Positions 54,333 to 63,667 are shown, counted from the stretch's first letter. The stretch is 64,000 nt of DNA from Pontivivens ytuae (GCF_015679265.1 NZ_CP064942.1:2646001-2710000); one strand, 5' to 3'. Program-made: numbers and translations. The notes: generated from the letters alone by a model not told the origin.

Positions 54333-54914
54333 ATGGTGTTGCAACCGCGTCCCGAGGTGATGGATTTCCTGCTGACGCGCCGCTCCCGGCCCGCCAAGAC
54401 GCTGACCGGGCCGGGTCCGGATCGTGCGGCGCTTGAGCCGATCCTGACGGCCGCCGCGCGCAGCCCGGATCACGGCAAGCTGGAGCCCTGGCGCTTCATC
54501 GTGCTGGAGGGGGCGGCGCTGCAGCGGCTCGCGGCGCTGACCGCCCGGCGCGGGGCGGAGCGCGGTGAGATGCCGGAGAAGCTGGAAAAGGCGGTCGCCT
54601 CCTTCGCCGATGCGCCGCTGGTGGTCGCGGTGGTGGCCCGTCCGCAGCCCTCCGACAAGATCCCGGTGATCGAGCAGCATCTCTCCGCCGGGGCCGTGTG
54701 CCTCGCGCTGGTCAACGCGGCACTCGCCTCGGGCTGGGGTGCGAACTGGCTGAGCGGCTGGATGGCGCAGGATGAGGCGTGGCTGCACGAGGGGCTGGGT
54801 CTTGAGGCGGGCGACATGGTCGCGGGCTTCGTTCACATCGGTCGTGAAACAATGCCGCCGCCCGAGCGGCCCCGGCCCGATCTCGATGCGATCACGCGGT
54901 GGGTTGATACGTGA
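54333..54914 (+). CDS. Nitroreductase family protein (YdjA-like)
   Basis: 193 residues from ATG 54333. FMN-binding nitroreductase fold: FLLTRRSRPAKTL at the N-terminus (the RRS phosphate-binding motif), ARSPDHGKLEPWRFIVLEG, and a C-terminal GFVHIG. The short form and HGKLEPWRF match the minimal YdjA type, which reduces quinones or nitro compounds with NAD(P)H. The stop overlaps the GTG start of the EI24 gene. Confidence 0.9.
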   Translation: MVLQPRPEVMDFLLTRRSRPAKTLTGPGPDRAALEPILTAAARSPDHGKLEPWRFIVLEGAALQRLAALTARRGAERGEMPEKLEKAVASFADAPLVVAVVARPQPSDKIPVIEQHLSAGAVCLALVNAALASGWGANWLSGWMAQDEAWLHEGLGLEAGDMVAGFVHIGRETMPPPERPRPDLDAITRWVDT

Positions 54915-55609
54915 TCGGCGCGATTGCGAAGGCGGTGGATCAGCTCGGCGACCGCGCGTTCCGCTCGGTGCTGATCAAGGCGGTTGGGCTGACCGTCGGG
55001 GTGCTGGTGGCGCTCTACGCGCTGGCGGCGTGGCTGGTCTCCGGTTTGGGACCCTATGATCTGCCGTGGATCGGCGTGGTGGATCCGGGCGCGTGGGCGA
55101 CGGGCCTCGCGGTGGGGGCGGTGATGCTCGCCTCGGTATTCCTGATGATCCCGGTCGCGTCGATCTGCATCGGATTCTTCCTGGAGGATATCGCGGCGGC
55201 CGTGGAGGCGCGGCACTACCCCGCTCTACCGCCTGCCACCCGGCTGTCCTTCGCGGCCGCCCTGCTGGATGCCCTGCAGTTCTTCGGGGTTTTGGTGGCG
55301 GCGAACCTGGCGGCGCTCGTGATCTACCTGCTCGTGCCGCTGCTGGCGCCCGTGATCTTCTATTTGGTGAACGGGTATCTGCTCGGTCGCGAGTACTTCC
55401 AGCTTGTCGCACTGCGCCGCATCCCGAAGGCCGACGCCCGCCGCCTGCGCCGCCGGCATGGCGGGCGCATCTGGCTGATGGGGATCGCGATGGCGGTACC
55501 GCTGTCCATCCCGATCGTCAATTTGCTCGTGCCGCTGGTGGGGGTGGCGGCCTATACGCACCTTTTCCACGATGTTGGACGGGATAGGGCGAGTGCTGCC
55601 GCGGTCTAG
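54911..55609 (+). CDS. EI24 / CysZ-like membrane protein
   Basis: 232 residues from GTG 54911, overlapping the nitroreductase stop by 4 nt. About four or five hydrophobic segments (LIKAVGLTVGVLVALYALAAWL, GLAVGAVMLASVFLMIPVASICIGFFLEDIAAAVE, VLVAANLAALVIYLLVPLLAPVIFYLVNGYLLGREYFQ). The FLEDI and NGYLLGREYF patterns match the EI24 domain, shared by CysZ sulfate permeases and uncharacterised proteins. Transport of sulfate is possible but not shown. The insertion sequence begins 18 nt after its stop. Confidence 0.85.
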   Translation: MIGAIAKAVDQLGDRAFRSVLIKAVGLTVGVLVALYALAAWLVSGLGPYDLPWIGVVDPGAWATGLAVGAVMLASVFLMIPVASICIGFFLEDIAAAVEARHYPALPPATRLSFAAALLDALQFFGVLVAANLAALVIYLLVPLLAPVIFYLVNGYLLGREYFQLVALRRIPKADARRLRRRHGGRIWLMGIAMAVPLSIPIVNLLVPLVGVAAYTHLFHDVGRDRASAAAV

Positions 55610-55627
55610 GTCCGCGGTGCGGGGCAT

Positions 55628-56446
55628 ATGTTTGCAAAAAGTGTTGCGCGAACTCGAGCTTTCTGCGGCCTTCGCGCCAGAGGAACCAAGCAGCACAGAG
55701 GTGGAGGTACCGCGTCGCTGGACCCCGGAACTGCGCGAGAAAGGATTGCGCCGCCTGATAGCCCGCGCCCATATTGGCGGCCAGAGCTGAATTCCGCCAG
55801 TCTAGGGACCGTTTCGCCTGCTGCCCAGCTCCGATCCAGACCGCTCCGTTCTGAGGTGACGCGGCGACGGCAGTCTGCCACAGCTTCGCAGGCGGCATGG
55901 TCGAGGGCGAGTAGTCGACCCACCGCTTGCGAGGCGGCTTAGGCGCGTTGGGCTCGCGGCGGTAACGCAACCACTCTCGCGAGCCCTTTCGGCTCTCGCG
56001 GCAGTTCAGCAGTGGTGCAATTGCGTGGTTTGGGCACCTCAGCGGGCGCGTTGAGCGAAGGATCCGGATCCGCCAGCGCCACGCTGTCGTGTGTGCAATA
56101 TCGAAACTGTGCGCGATCGAACGCACCGAGGTGACTTGACCGGCGGCCATCTTTTTCGCGACGGCCATCAGCTTGTCGGGGCGATGCAGACCTTTCAGAA
56201 GCCGGGGCTGGAGGACGAAAGTCCGGCCGCATTGCCGACACCGTCGACGAGTAGATCCATTCGCCGACCGACCCCAGGGTGCGGACCATGTGCTGCTACA
56301 GCGCGGACAGCATCCGGCATAACCCGAGCTTCTGGCTTCCTCGCGAGACATGGTGTGAAGATGTTCGCAGGAAGTGAACAATGAGTGAACGTGGGGCGTG
56401 TCACTGCAGGCTATCAAGCAATCTTTTCAACACTTTTTGCAAACAT
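55628..56446. mobile_element. Decayed insertion sequence with 19-bp terminal inverted repeats
   Basis: ATGTTTGCAAAAAGTGTTG at 55628-55646 is the exact reverse complement of 56428-56446, bounding 819 bp. The interior encodes, on the minus strand, a zinc-ribbon transposase remnant. It fits snugly between two convergent genes, 18 nt after EI24 and 6 nt from the sdaA stop. No obvious target-site duplication could be seen. A third copy of the 19-mer lies alone at 63613-63631. Confidence 0.8.
55640..56351 (-). pseudogene. Transposase remnant (IS1595-like, internal deletion)
   Basis: A frame from ATG 56351 encodes an N-terminal zinc ribbon (CCPRC ... RCRQCGRTF), a helix-turn-helix (MAVAKKMAAGQVTSVRSIAHSFDIAHTTAWRWR) and RESRKGSREWLRYRREPNAPKPPRKRWVDY, a block I associate with IS1595-type DDE transposases. 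The expected first catalytic Asp (DETF before RESRKG) reads APLLNC, and the chain jumps from AVAAS to the C-terminal FRGPATRYLHLCAAWF block with the middle catalytic residues missing. The ORF runs through the left terminal repeat into the EI24 gene. Non-functional by inspection. Confidence 0.7.
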
Positions 56447-56452
56447 TAGCCG

Positions 56453-57844
56453 TCAGCACTCAGGCACGTTCACCGCCAACCCACCCTGCGACGTCTCCTT
56501 GTACTTCTCGCTCATGTCGCGCCCCGTCTGCCGCATCGTCTCGATACAGGCGTCCAGGCTCACTAGATGCCGCCCGTCCCCTCGCAACGACAGCGAGGCC
56601 GCACTCACCGCCTTGATCGCGCCTAGCCCGTTGCGCTCGATGCAGGGCGCCTGCACCAGTCCCCGGATCGGATCGCACGTCATGCCGAGATGGTGCTCCA
56701 GCGCGATCTCGGCGGCGTTCTCCACCTGCTCCGGCGTTCCGCCCAGCACCGCGCACAGCCCGGCCGCCGCCATCGCCGCCGCCGAGCCGACCTCACCTTG
56801 GCAGCCGACTTCGGCGCCGGAGATCGAGGCGTTGCTCTTGATCAGCCCGCCCACGGCCGCTGCGGTCAGCAGGAACGTCCCGATCTCCGCCGGGTGCGCG
56901 CCCGGCACATGGTCGAGCCAGTAGCGGATCGTCGCGGGCACCACGCCCGCCGCCCCGTTGGTCGGTGCGGTGACGACCTGGCCGCCGGCTGCGTTCTCCT
57001 CGTTCACGGCCATCGCGTAGACCGATAGCCAGTCGTTCACCACGTGGGGCGCAGGCAGGTTCAGGCCCCGTTCGGCCTGAAGCTGACGATGGATGCGACC
57101 CGCGCGGCGGGGCAGGTTGAGGCCGCCGGGCAGGATGCCGTCCGCCGCCAGCCCGCGCTCGACGCTCGCCTCCATCATGCGCCAGATATGCGACAGGCCG
57201 CCATCGAGTGTCTTCGCATCTGTCGCGGTCAACTCGTTCAGGCGCTTCATTGCGGCGATGCTCAGGTCGCTCTCTGCAGCCATCGACAGCATCTCGGCCG
57301 CCGTGCGGAAGGGGTAGGGGACGTCTGGTGGCGTATCAGCCTCCGCCTGCCGCTCCAACTCGCGCTCGGTCAGGACGAAGCCGCCGCCGACGGAGTAGTA
57401 GGTCTCGACCAGATGCAGGTTTCCGATGGCATCGAACGCTTCGATCACCATGCCGTTCGCGTGGCCGGGCAAGGGCGTGCTGGAGGCGAATTCGAGGTCC
57501 TGCTCGGGATCATAGGCGAGCCCCGGCAGCCCCTCGGGCGACAGCGAACGCGTCTCCGCAAGCTCCTCCAACGCTGTCGCCGCGGCAGCAGCATCGAACA
57601 CATCGGGCCGAAAGCCCAGCAGGCCCAGATGCACCGCGCGATCCGTCGCATGCCCCCGCCCCGTCAGCGACAGCGAGCCGTGGAGCTGCACCCGGATCCG
57701 CGTTGGCGCGCCCGCGCCCGGCACCCGGTCCGCCCCGTCGCGCAGCGCATCGAGAAAGCGTGCGGCCGCGATCATCGGACCCATCGTATGGGAGGACGAC
57801 GGCCCGACGCCCACCTTGAAAATGTCGAAGACGCTCAGGAACAT
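56453..57844 (-). CDS. sdaA: L-serine ammonia-lyase (iron-sulfur, single chain)
   Basis: 463 residues, the normal size of the one-chain enzyme that deaminates L-serine to pyruvate. N-terminal [19 protein letters not shown] is the signature. Cluster cysteines are in [23 protein letters not shown] and [16 protein letters not shown]. The C-terminus [27 protein letters not shown] ends with the conserved Cys tail that plugs the active site. The stop sits 6 nt from the insertion sequence end, which could remove its native terminator. Confidence 0.96.
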   Translation of the reverse strand: MFLSVFDIFKVGVGPSSSHTMGPMIAAARFLDALRDGADRVPGAGAPTRIRVQLHGSLSLTGRGHATDRAVHLGLLGFRPDVFDAAAAATALEELAETRSLSPEGLPGLAYDPEQDLEFASSTPLPGHANGMVIEAFDAIGNLHLVETYYSVGGGFVLTERELERQAEADTPPDVPYPFRTAAEMLSMAAESDLSIAAMKRLNELTATDAKTLDGGLSHIWRMMEASVERGLAADGILPGGLNLPRRAGRIHRQLQAERGLNLPAPHVVNDWLSVYAMAVNEENAAGGQVVTAPTNGAAGVVPATIRYWLDHVPGAHPAEIGTFLLTAAAVGGLIKSNASISGAEVGCQGEVGSAAAMAAAGLCAVLGGTPEQVENAAEIALEHHLGMTCDPIRGLVQAPCIERNGLGAIKAVSAASLSLRGDGRHLVSLDACIETMRQTGRDMSEKYKETSQGGLAVNVPEC

Positions 57845-57931
57845 CGGCCCCTCCCTCCGCCCTCGTTCTAGACCGGCTTTGCAGGTCGTGCAGCCCGGAA
57901 GCGACCGATCGCGTGTCGCGGGCGGTCCGAG

Positions 57932-57950
57932 GCCTCCGGCGGGCGTATTT
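57932..57950 (+). repeat. GCCTCCGGCGGGCGTATTT element
   Basis: Identical to 18763-18781 and followed by TTCGGGAAAGATGAAGG. It lies between sdaA and the convergent-side end of the YeeE gene, just 18 nt from the YeeE stop. Confidence 0.75.
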
Positions 57951-57967
57951 TCGGGAAAGATGAAGGC

Positions 57968-59116
57968 TCAGGCGACGATTGGGCGGGCCGGGCGCGGGTC
58001 CATGCCAATGCGCACCCGCAGCGCCACGCCGACGAAGGATCCGGCGAAGCCCCAGATGAGCCACCAGATCCCGTGCAGGCTGCCCGAGGTCAGCCCGCCG
58101 AGATAGGCGCCGATATTGCAGCCATAGGCGAGCCGTGCGCCGTAGCCCATCATCAGCCCGCCGATGACGGCGGTGAGCACGTCGCGGCGGCTCAGCCGCC
58201 AGATCGGGTTCCAGCGCCCGGCAAGGCTCGCCGCCGCCATGGCGCCTGCGACGATGCCGAGATTGGAGGCGTTGGTGGTCGAGGACATCACGCCGCCCTC
58301 GACGTGGCCGCGCCGCCAGCCCTCCCAATAGGTCCAGGTCGTGGGCTCGGCGCCGAGCGCGTCCACGGCCTGTGCGCCCCACACCGCGAAGCCATAGGTG
58401 ATGCCCCAGGGCCGTCCGAGAAACAGGAGGAACAGCACGGCCACGACCGCGAGGCCCACGGCCCCCGCCCAGATCGACCAGCGTGCCGTGCCCCCGCCCG
58501 CCTCCAGCGATCCGTGCGCCGCCCGCTCGACCCGGACGGAGAGCCACCAGATCGCTGCCGCCCCGGCCACGATCACGGCGACCGCGCCGGCCCAGCCGAG
58601 CTCCACGATCAGCGAGGTGCCCGCCTGCGTTCGCGGCAGGCTCGCCCAGAAATCCCAATGCGCTGTCGCCCACACGCTGCCCGCAATGAAGAACACGAGC
58701 ACCAGCATCATCCGCGTCGAGCCACCTCCGGCAGTGAAGAGCGTGCCCGACGCGCAGCCGGAGCCGAGCTGCATCCCGATCCCGAAGACGAACGCGCCCA
58801 GCGCCGAGGCCACGCCCATCGGCAGCACCGTCCCCCGTACGTCGAAGCCACCGATGCCGCCCGCCGCGATCAGCGGATAGGCGGCCACCGCCACCAGCCC
58901 GATCAGCAGCATCTGCGCCCTCAGGCCCCGCCCGCGCCGCTGCAGCACCATGTTCCGCCACCCGGCGGTGAACCCGAAGCTTGCATTGTAGAGCACCACG
59001 CCCGCGAGCCCGCCGATCAGGACGGCGGCCAGATGTGTTTCACCCTCCACCGCCCACGCATACGCCGCGAGGAACAGAAGAACGAAAAGGGACGCGATCA
59101 GAGGAATTCGGTTCAT
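57968..59116 (-). CDS. YeeE/YedE (TsuA-type) sulfur-compound transporter
   Basis: 382 residues from ATG 59116, all membrane helices (about ten). The conserved cysteine motifs are GIGMQLGSGCASGTLFTAGGGSTRM and LAYGCNIGAYLGGLTSGSLHG, which line the thiosulfate pathway in TsuA/YeeE. Upstream in-frame sequence to 59224 is not membrane-like and is excluded. No TusA-like partner gene is adjacent. It is divergent from the TPR gene. Confidence 0.9.
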   Translation of the reverse strand: MNRIPLIASLFVLLFLAAYAWAVEGETHLAAVLIGGLAGVVLYNASFGFTAGWRNMVLQRRGRGLRAQMLLIGLVAVAAYPLIAAGGIGGFDVRGTVLPMGVASALGAFVFGIGMQLGSGCASGTLFTAGGGSTRMMLVLVFFIAGSVWATAHWDFWASLPRTQAGTSLIVELGWAGAVAVIVAGAAAIWWLSVRVERAAHGSLEAGGGTARWSIWAGAVGLAVVAVLFLLFLGRPWGITYGFAVWGAQAVDALGAEPTTWTYWEGWRRGHVEGGVMSSTTNASNLGIVAGAMAAASLAGRWNPIWRLSRRDVLTAVIGGLMMGYGARLAYGCNIGAYLGGLTSGSLHGIWWLIWGFAGSFVGVALRVRIGMDPRPARPIVA

Positions 59117-59242
59117 GTTCGGCAGGAATACGCGGAACCGACCTCCCGACGGATAACAGATCGGTGAATAACCCCCTCGTGATGAAGACAGTCGCGACAC
59201 CGGGTTTATGTTGCTTTGCGTCAATTCGATCCCGGAGAGAAC

Positions 59243-60610
59243 ATGCTGTCGGATCTCAACAGCCTTGAAGTCACCCTCGGTGATCCGCGTCTAGTTGCGG
59301 AATGGAACGCCGTGCAGCGCGCGTTTCTCGCCCATGGCGCGTCCACGCCGGTCCACCTGGGCCGGGTGCTGGAGGCCGAGCCGGGCTTCGCTCTGGGACA
59401 TGCGGCGAAGGGCATGTTCTACCTGCTCCTGGGCCGGTCCGAGCTGATGCCGACCGTGACGATGGCGCTCGATGCGGCGCGCAAGGCCTCCGACGCCGGT
59501 GGCGCGAATGCGCGGGAGCGGGCTTACGTGGCCGTGCTGGAGACCGCGGTGGCCGGGAACTGGCGGCGGGCGGCGGCGGCACTCGACGCGATCACCATGG
59601 CGTGGCCGGGCGACGTGCTCGCCATGAAACTCACGCAGGCCGTGCGCTTCATGCTGGGGGATGCGACCGGAATGCTCGCCTCCACCCGGCTCGCCAAGCA
59701 GGCTTTTGCGCCGGATCACGCGATGCGCGGCTACCTGATGGGCTGCGAGGCCTTCGCGCTGGAGGAGAATGGCGACTACGCGGCGGCCGAGAGTGTCGGC
59801 CGCGCCGGTCTGGAGCTGTCGCCCGACGACGCATGGGGCCTGCATGCCGTGGCCCATGTGCACGACATGACCGGCCGGGCCGAGGATGGCGTGCGCTGGC
59901 TCGCCGGGCGCTCGCGCCACTGGTCGCATTGCAACAACTTCGGCTACCACGTGTGGTGGCATCTGGCCCTGTTCCACCTCGACCGCGGCGCCTATGGTCC
60001 GGTGCTGGAGCTCTATGACCGCAAGGTGCGGCCCGAGCCGACCGACGACTTCCGCGACATCTCGAACGCCGCCTCGCTGCTCTTCCGGCTGGAGGTCGAG
60101 GGCGTCGATGTGGGTGAGCGCTGGCAGGAGCTGGCCGATCTCTCCGCCAACCGCTGGGATGATGGCTCGCTCATCTTCGCCGATCTCCACTACATGATGG
60201 CGCTGATGCGCACCGGTCGCGAGGCGGAGGCGGAGGCGATGACCGCCCGCATCGCCACCGATGCCTCGACCCTCGACCACGATCAGCACGAGGTGAGCGC
60301 GCTGACCGGCGTGCCGATGGCGCGCGGCATGCTCGCCTTCCGTGCTGCAGATTACGACCGTGCGGCCACGGATCTCGCCCGCGGGCTGGAGCATCTGCCC
60401 CGCGCTGGCGGCAGCCACGCGCAGCGCGACGTCTTCTGGCGTCTCGCGGTCGAGTCGCATCTGCGCGCCGGCCGCTGTGCTGAGGCGGAAGGACTGCTAG
60501 CGCGCCGCACGCTGGAACGCGGCGCCGAGGACGGCTATACCGAAAGACGGCGGAGCCAGATCGCCGCCCGCCGCGCCGACCTGGCCGCCGCCGGTATCGC
60601 GGCGGAGTGA
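59243..60610 (+). CDS. Tetratricopeptide-repeat protein
   Basis: 455 residues from ATG 59243 (GGAGAG 4 nt upstream). It is built of helical pairs: VLEAEPGFALGHAAKGMFYLLLGR, AAAALDAITMAWPGDVLAMKL, MGCEAFALEENGDYAAAESVGRAGLELSPDDAWGLHAVAHVHDMTGR and MARGMLAFRAADYDRAATDLARGLEHLPR. These are TPR or TPR-like repeats across most of the chain, in the pattern of TTC38-like proteins. Cytoplasmic, no signal peptide. It is directly upstream of opgC (12-nt gap to the ATG), so the two are likely one operon. Role unknown. Confidence 0.82.
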   Translation: MLSDLNSLEVTLGDPRLVAEWNAVQRAFLAHGASTPVHLGRVLEAEPGFALGHAAKGMFYLLLGRSELMPTVTMALDAARKASDAGGANARERAYVAVLETAVAGNWRRAAAALDAITMAWPGDVLAMKLTQAVRFMLGDATGMLASTRLAKQAFAPDHAMRGYLMGCEAFALEENGDYAAAESVGRAGLELSPDDAWGLHAVAHVHDMTGRAEDGVRWLAGRSRHWSHCNNFGYHVWWHLALFHLDRGAYGPVLELYDRKVRPEPTDDFRDISNAASLLFRLEVEGVDVGERWQELADLSANRWDDGSLIFADLHYMMALMRTGREAEAEAMTARIATDASTLDHDQHEVSALTGVPMARGMLAFRAADYDRAATDLARGLEHLPRAGGSHAQRDVFWRLAVESHLRAGRCAEAEGLLARRTLERGAEDGYTERRRSQIAARRADLAAAGIAAE

Positions 60611-60621
60611 GACACGACCCC

Positions 60622-62298
60622 ATGACGAGCGACGCAGCCAGGGCTGCGCCAATGGCGCAGCCTGCACAGGACGTATCCGCAGCCGGAGCCAAGCCGGTCA
60701 ACGAGGTGAACGCCCCCAAGGCGAAGAAGCCCCGTGACCCGCGTCTCGACTTCTTCCGCGGCTGCGCGATGTTCATCATCCTGCTCGCGCACACCCCCGG
60801 AAACACCTGGGCGCTGTGGATCCCGGCGCGGTTCGGCTTCTCGGACGGCGCGGATCTCTTCGTGTTCTGCTCGGGCATGGCCTCGGCCCTCGCCTTCGGC
60901 GCGATCTTCACCGACCGGGCCTGGTGGCTGGGCGCGGTGCGGATCGTGCACCGGATGTGGCAGGTCTACTGGGCGCATATCGGGATTTTCCTCGTCACCG
61001 CGATCATGCTGTTCATTTTCGACCACTACGATCTCGGCGATCCGGAGCGGACCTACATCACGGGGCCTTATGTCGTGCCGCTCTTCGAGAATACGGGCGA
61101 GGCGCTGATCGGCCTCTTCACCCTGACCTACGTGCCCGGGCTCTTCGACATCCTGCCGATGTATATCGTCATCCTCGGCATGATCCCGTTCCTGATGCTG
61201 ATCCACCGCGCGGGCGGCACGCCGGCGGTGCTCGCTTCGATGTTCCTGCTGTGGCTGGCCTCGAACCTCGCCGGTTACGCGTTCCGGATCGATCGCATGG
61301 CGGAGCCTGTAATGCTGAACGGGCTCCAACAGGTGCTCTACGGGATCGGGCAGACCTTCTCCTTCCTCAACCTGCCGTCGACGCCGTGGGGCGAGGGACG
61401 CTGGTTCTTCAACCCGTTCGCCTGGCAGCTCATCTTCTTCTCAGGCTATGTGCTGGGGATGAAGTGGGTGAAGGCGCCGCCGCGCTCCAGCCGCCTGTTC
61501 TGGATCTGCGTGGTCTACGTGGTGCTGGTCATCCCGTTTGCCTGGTTCAAGATCCACCGCGGCCTCTACCTGCCTGACGACTGGTGGATCCAGAACCTCA
61601 TCGCCGACACGCGCGAGGCGATCCGCCCGTTGTGGCTGAAGCCCGACCAGGGGGCGCTGCGATACCTGCACTTCCTGGCAACGGCCTATATTGCGTGGTA
61701 CCTCGTCGGCCCGCGCGGCATCCGGCTGAGCGAGGGGTTCGACGCACCGCGCGCGGCCCAGACCGGGACGCTGGTGCTCGCCGGGATCGTGGTGATCCTG
61801 ACCGTTCCCTACACTTACATCGACATGATGCGCGTGGGGCTGCCGCCGCTCGACCAGTTCTTCGGCTGGCTACTGGGTCCGGCCGCGATCAGTGTCTTCG
61901 GCACCGATCTCTTCGTGCCGGTGGACCGGATCGGCGTCTTCCAGCTTCTCAACCTGATCGGATCGGTCATCCTGATCTGGGCCGCGATCGGTCCGAAGTG
62001 GCGGCACTGGATGACTCACGACCTGATCGGCCACGTGGTCCCCGTCGTGCGCAAGGTCGGTACGCAGAGCCTCGCCTGCTTCATGCTGTCGATCCCGCTG
62101 TCGCGGTTCAACGGCTTCCTGCTCGACGTCGTGGGGCGCGAGCCGATCACCTGGTGGGCCGTGAACCTGTGGGGCTTCGCCGTCCTGATCGGATGCGCCT
62201 ATTTCGTCGGCTGGCTCAAGGGTCAGCCCTGGCGGGGCAAGCCCACCCCGCCCGCCGCGAACCCCGCCCCTGCCTCACCTCGTGGTGCACTCGCCTGA
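60622..62298 (+). CDS. opgC: OpgC-family membrane protein (periplasmic glucan succinylation)
   Basis: 558 residues from ATG 60622; GTG 60607 overlapping the TPR stop is an alternative. A cytoplasmic N-terminal tail of about 45 residues is followed by DPRLDFFRGCAMFIILLAHTPGNTW, the OpgC acyltransferase signature, and about ten transmembrane helices. PARFGFSDGADLFVFCSGMASALAFG follows. OpgC adds succinyl groups to osmoregulated periplasmic glucans; glucan synthesis genes (opgGH or ndvAB type) are not in the window. A hairpin overlaps the stop codon. Confidence 0.9.
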   Translation: MTSDAARAAPMAQPAQDVSAAGAKPVNEVNAPKAKKPRDPRLDFFRGCAMFIILLAHTPGNTWALWIPARFGFSDGADLFVFCSGMASALAFGAIFTDRAWWLGAVRIVHRMWQVYWAHIGIFLVTAIMLFIFDHYDLGDPERTYITGPYVVPLFENTGEALIGLFTLTYVPGLFDILPMYIVILGMIPFLMLIHRAGGTPAVLASMFLLWLASNLAGYAFRIDRMAEPVMLNGLQQVLYGIGQTFSFLNLPSTPWGEGRWFFNPFAWQLIFFSGYVLGMKWVKAPPRSSRLFWICVVYVVLVIPFAWFKIHRGLYLPDDWWIQNLIADTREAIRPLWLKPDQGALRYLHFLATAYIAWYLVGPRGIRLSEGFDAPRAAQTGTLVLAGIVVILTVPYTYIDMMRVGLPPLDQFFGWLLGPAAISVFGTDLFVPVDRIGVFQLLNLIGSVILIWAAIGPKWRHWMTHDLIGHVVPVVRKVGTQSLACFMLSIPLSRFNGFLLDVVGREPITWWAVNLWGFAVLIGCAYFVGWLKGQPWRGKPTPPAANPAPASPRGALA

Positions 62299-62306
62299 CG
62301 AGTGCA
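62286..62306 (+). repeat. Hairpin overlapping the opgC stop codon
   Basis: TGCACTCG (62286-62293) pairs with CGAGTGCA (62299-62306), leaving the TGA stop in the loop. There is no T-run; it may limit readthrough into the RibD-domain gene, which has its own GAGGGAGAG box. Confidence 0.5.
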
Positions 62307-62345
62307 TCGTGCTAAGTCCCTACCCGCGTTGAGGGAGAGCCCGAG

Positions 62346-63047
62346 ATGAATATCGCCGCCGCCAAGTCGATCACCCCCCTGCTGCCGCCGCGTTGCGCGA
62401 CCGGCCCGGTGGTGATCGCCCAGCTCGGCCAGACGCTCGACGGTCGGATCGCGACCGTGACGGGCGCCTCGAAGTACATCAATGGCAAGGCGGCGCTCGA
62501 CCACTTGCACCGTCTCCGCGCCGAAGTGGACGCGGTGGTGGTCGGCGTCGGCACCGCGCTTGCCGACGATCCGCAGCTCACCGTGCGGCGCTGCCCGGGG
62601 GAGAACCCGGCCCGGGTCGTCATCGACCCCAACGGCCGCGTCGATCCGGATCTGACGCTCTTCTCCGACGAGGCCGCCCCGGTCTACGTCGTCACCCGCC
62701 CCGGCCAGCGTGTCCGGGCAAAGGCCGAGGTGGTCGAGGTGCCCTGCGACGGGGAGCAGCTCGACCCCCGCGCCATCGTGGCGGCGCTGGCCGAGCGCGG
62801 TCTCGAACGCCTGCTCATCGAGGGCGGCGCCGACACGCTCGCCCGCTTTCTCGACGCCGATGCAATCGACCTGTTGCATATCCTGATGGCTCCGATGATC
62901 CTCGGCTCCGGAAAGGCGGGGCTGAAGCTCGCGCCCGTCGAACGGCTGGAGGAGGCGCGCCGCCCGGTAACGCGGGTCCATGTCTTCGACGACGGCGACG
63001 TGCTCTTCACCTGCGACCTGAGAGAGGCCTGGGACCGGACATCATGA
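62346..63047 (+). CDS. RibD C-terminal-domain (dihydrofolate reductase-like) reductase
   Basis: 233 residues of the RibD reductase domain without the deaminase half. Features: IAQLGQTLDGRIATVTGASKYINGKAALDHLHRLRAEVDAVVVGVGTALADDPQLTVR, then LIEGGADTLARFLDADAIDLLHILMAPMILG. Such stand-alone proteins use NADPH to reduce riboflavin-pathway or pterin-like substrates, but the real substrate is unknown. The stop overlaps the cytochrome b561 start (ATGA). Strong GAGGGAGAG Shine-Dalgarno. Confidence 0.88.
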   Translation: MNIAAAKSITPLLPPRCATGPVVIAQLGQTLDGRIATVTGASKYINGKAALDHLHRLRAEVDAVVVGVGTALADDPQLTVRRCPGENPARVVIDPNGRVDPDLTLFSDEAAPVYVVTRPGQRVRAKAEVVEVPCDGEQLDPRAIVAALAERGLERLLIEGGADTLARFLDADAIDLLHILMAPMILGSGKAGLKLAPVERLEEARRPVTRVHVFDDGDVLFTCDLREAWDRTS

Positions 63048-63601
63048 GCGACGTATACAGCTACTCGATCACGCAGAAGGCCCTGCACTGGATCGTGGCG
63101 CTGCTGTTCGTTGCGATGATCCCGGCAGGCTTCATCTTCACCGACTTCGACAATCGCGACGCGATCGAGGCGACCTTCGGCGCCGGGTCCTTCGACCGGT
63201 TCTACAACATGCACAAGAGCGTCGGCTTCCTGGTGCTGGGCCTGATGCTGCTCAGGATCATTGTGAAGGTGGTGATGCCGAAGCCGCCTTATGCGCAGCC
63301 TCTGGCACCGGCTCAGCGCATGGCCTCCGGCATCGTGCATGGGCTGATCTATGTGCTGCTGATCGTGGTCCCGGTGCTGGGCTGGGCGGGGGTCAGTGCG
63401 TTTCCTGCGCCCCTCCCGGTCTTCGGCTTCTTCGACATGCCCAACCTCGTGGGGCCGGATCGGGAGCTGTCGCGGACCTTGCTCGACGGCCACGGCCTCG
63501 CCGTGCGGCTGCTGATCGCGCTGGCGGTGGTGCACATTGCCGCTGCGCTCTACCACGGCATCGTCAAGCGGGACGGGGTGCTGTCGCGCATGGTGCGCTG
63601 A
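63044..63601 (+). CDS. Cytochrome b561
   Basis: 185 residues, four transmembrane helices. Heme-ligand histidines are H15 (KALHW), H57 (NMHKSVG) and two in the last helices (GHGLAVRLLIALAVVHIAAALYHG). It is the bacterial CybB type that takes electrons from quinol or passes them to the periplasm. Coupling by 4-nt overlap to a RibD-domain reductase is notable. A stray insertion-sequence end lies 11 nt after the stop. Confidence 0.93.
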   Translation: MSDVYSYSITQKALHWIVALLFVAMIPAGFIFTDFDNRDAIEATFGAGSFDRFYNMHKSVGFLVLGLMLLRIIVKVVMPKPPYAQPLAPAQRMASGIVHGLIYVLLIVVPVLGWAGVSAFPAPLPVFGFFDMPNLVGPDRELSRTLLDGHGLAVRLLIALAVVHIAAALYHGIVKRDGVLSRMVR

Positions 63602-63612
63602 CGCCGCGACTT

Positions 63613-63631
63613 ATGTTTGCAAAAAGTGTTG
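63613..63631 (+). repeat. Solitary copy of the 19-bp insertion-sequence terminal repeat
   Basis: ATGTTTGCAAAAAGTGTTG, identical to 55628-55646. No matching inverted partner is seen within the remaining 370 bp, so it is a remnant of a related element or its other end lies beyond the window. Confidence 0.8.
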
Positions 63632-63667
63632 GAGCTTTGCGGATAGTTTCCAACAAAGGCGCCTGAG

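Noticed and set aside
56385-56924. Plus-strand open frame covering the insertion sequence end and sdaA
   Set aside because: It is antisense to sdaA and has no recognisable domain.
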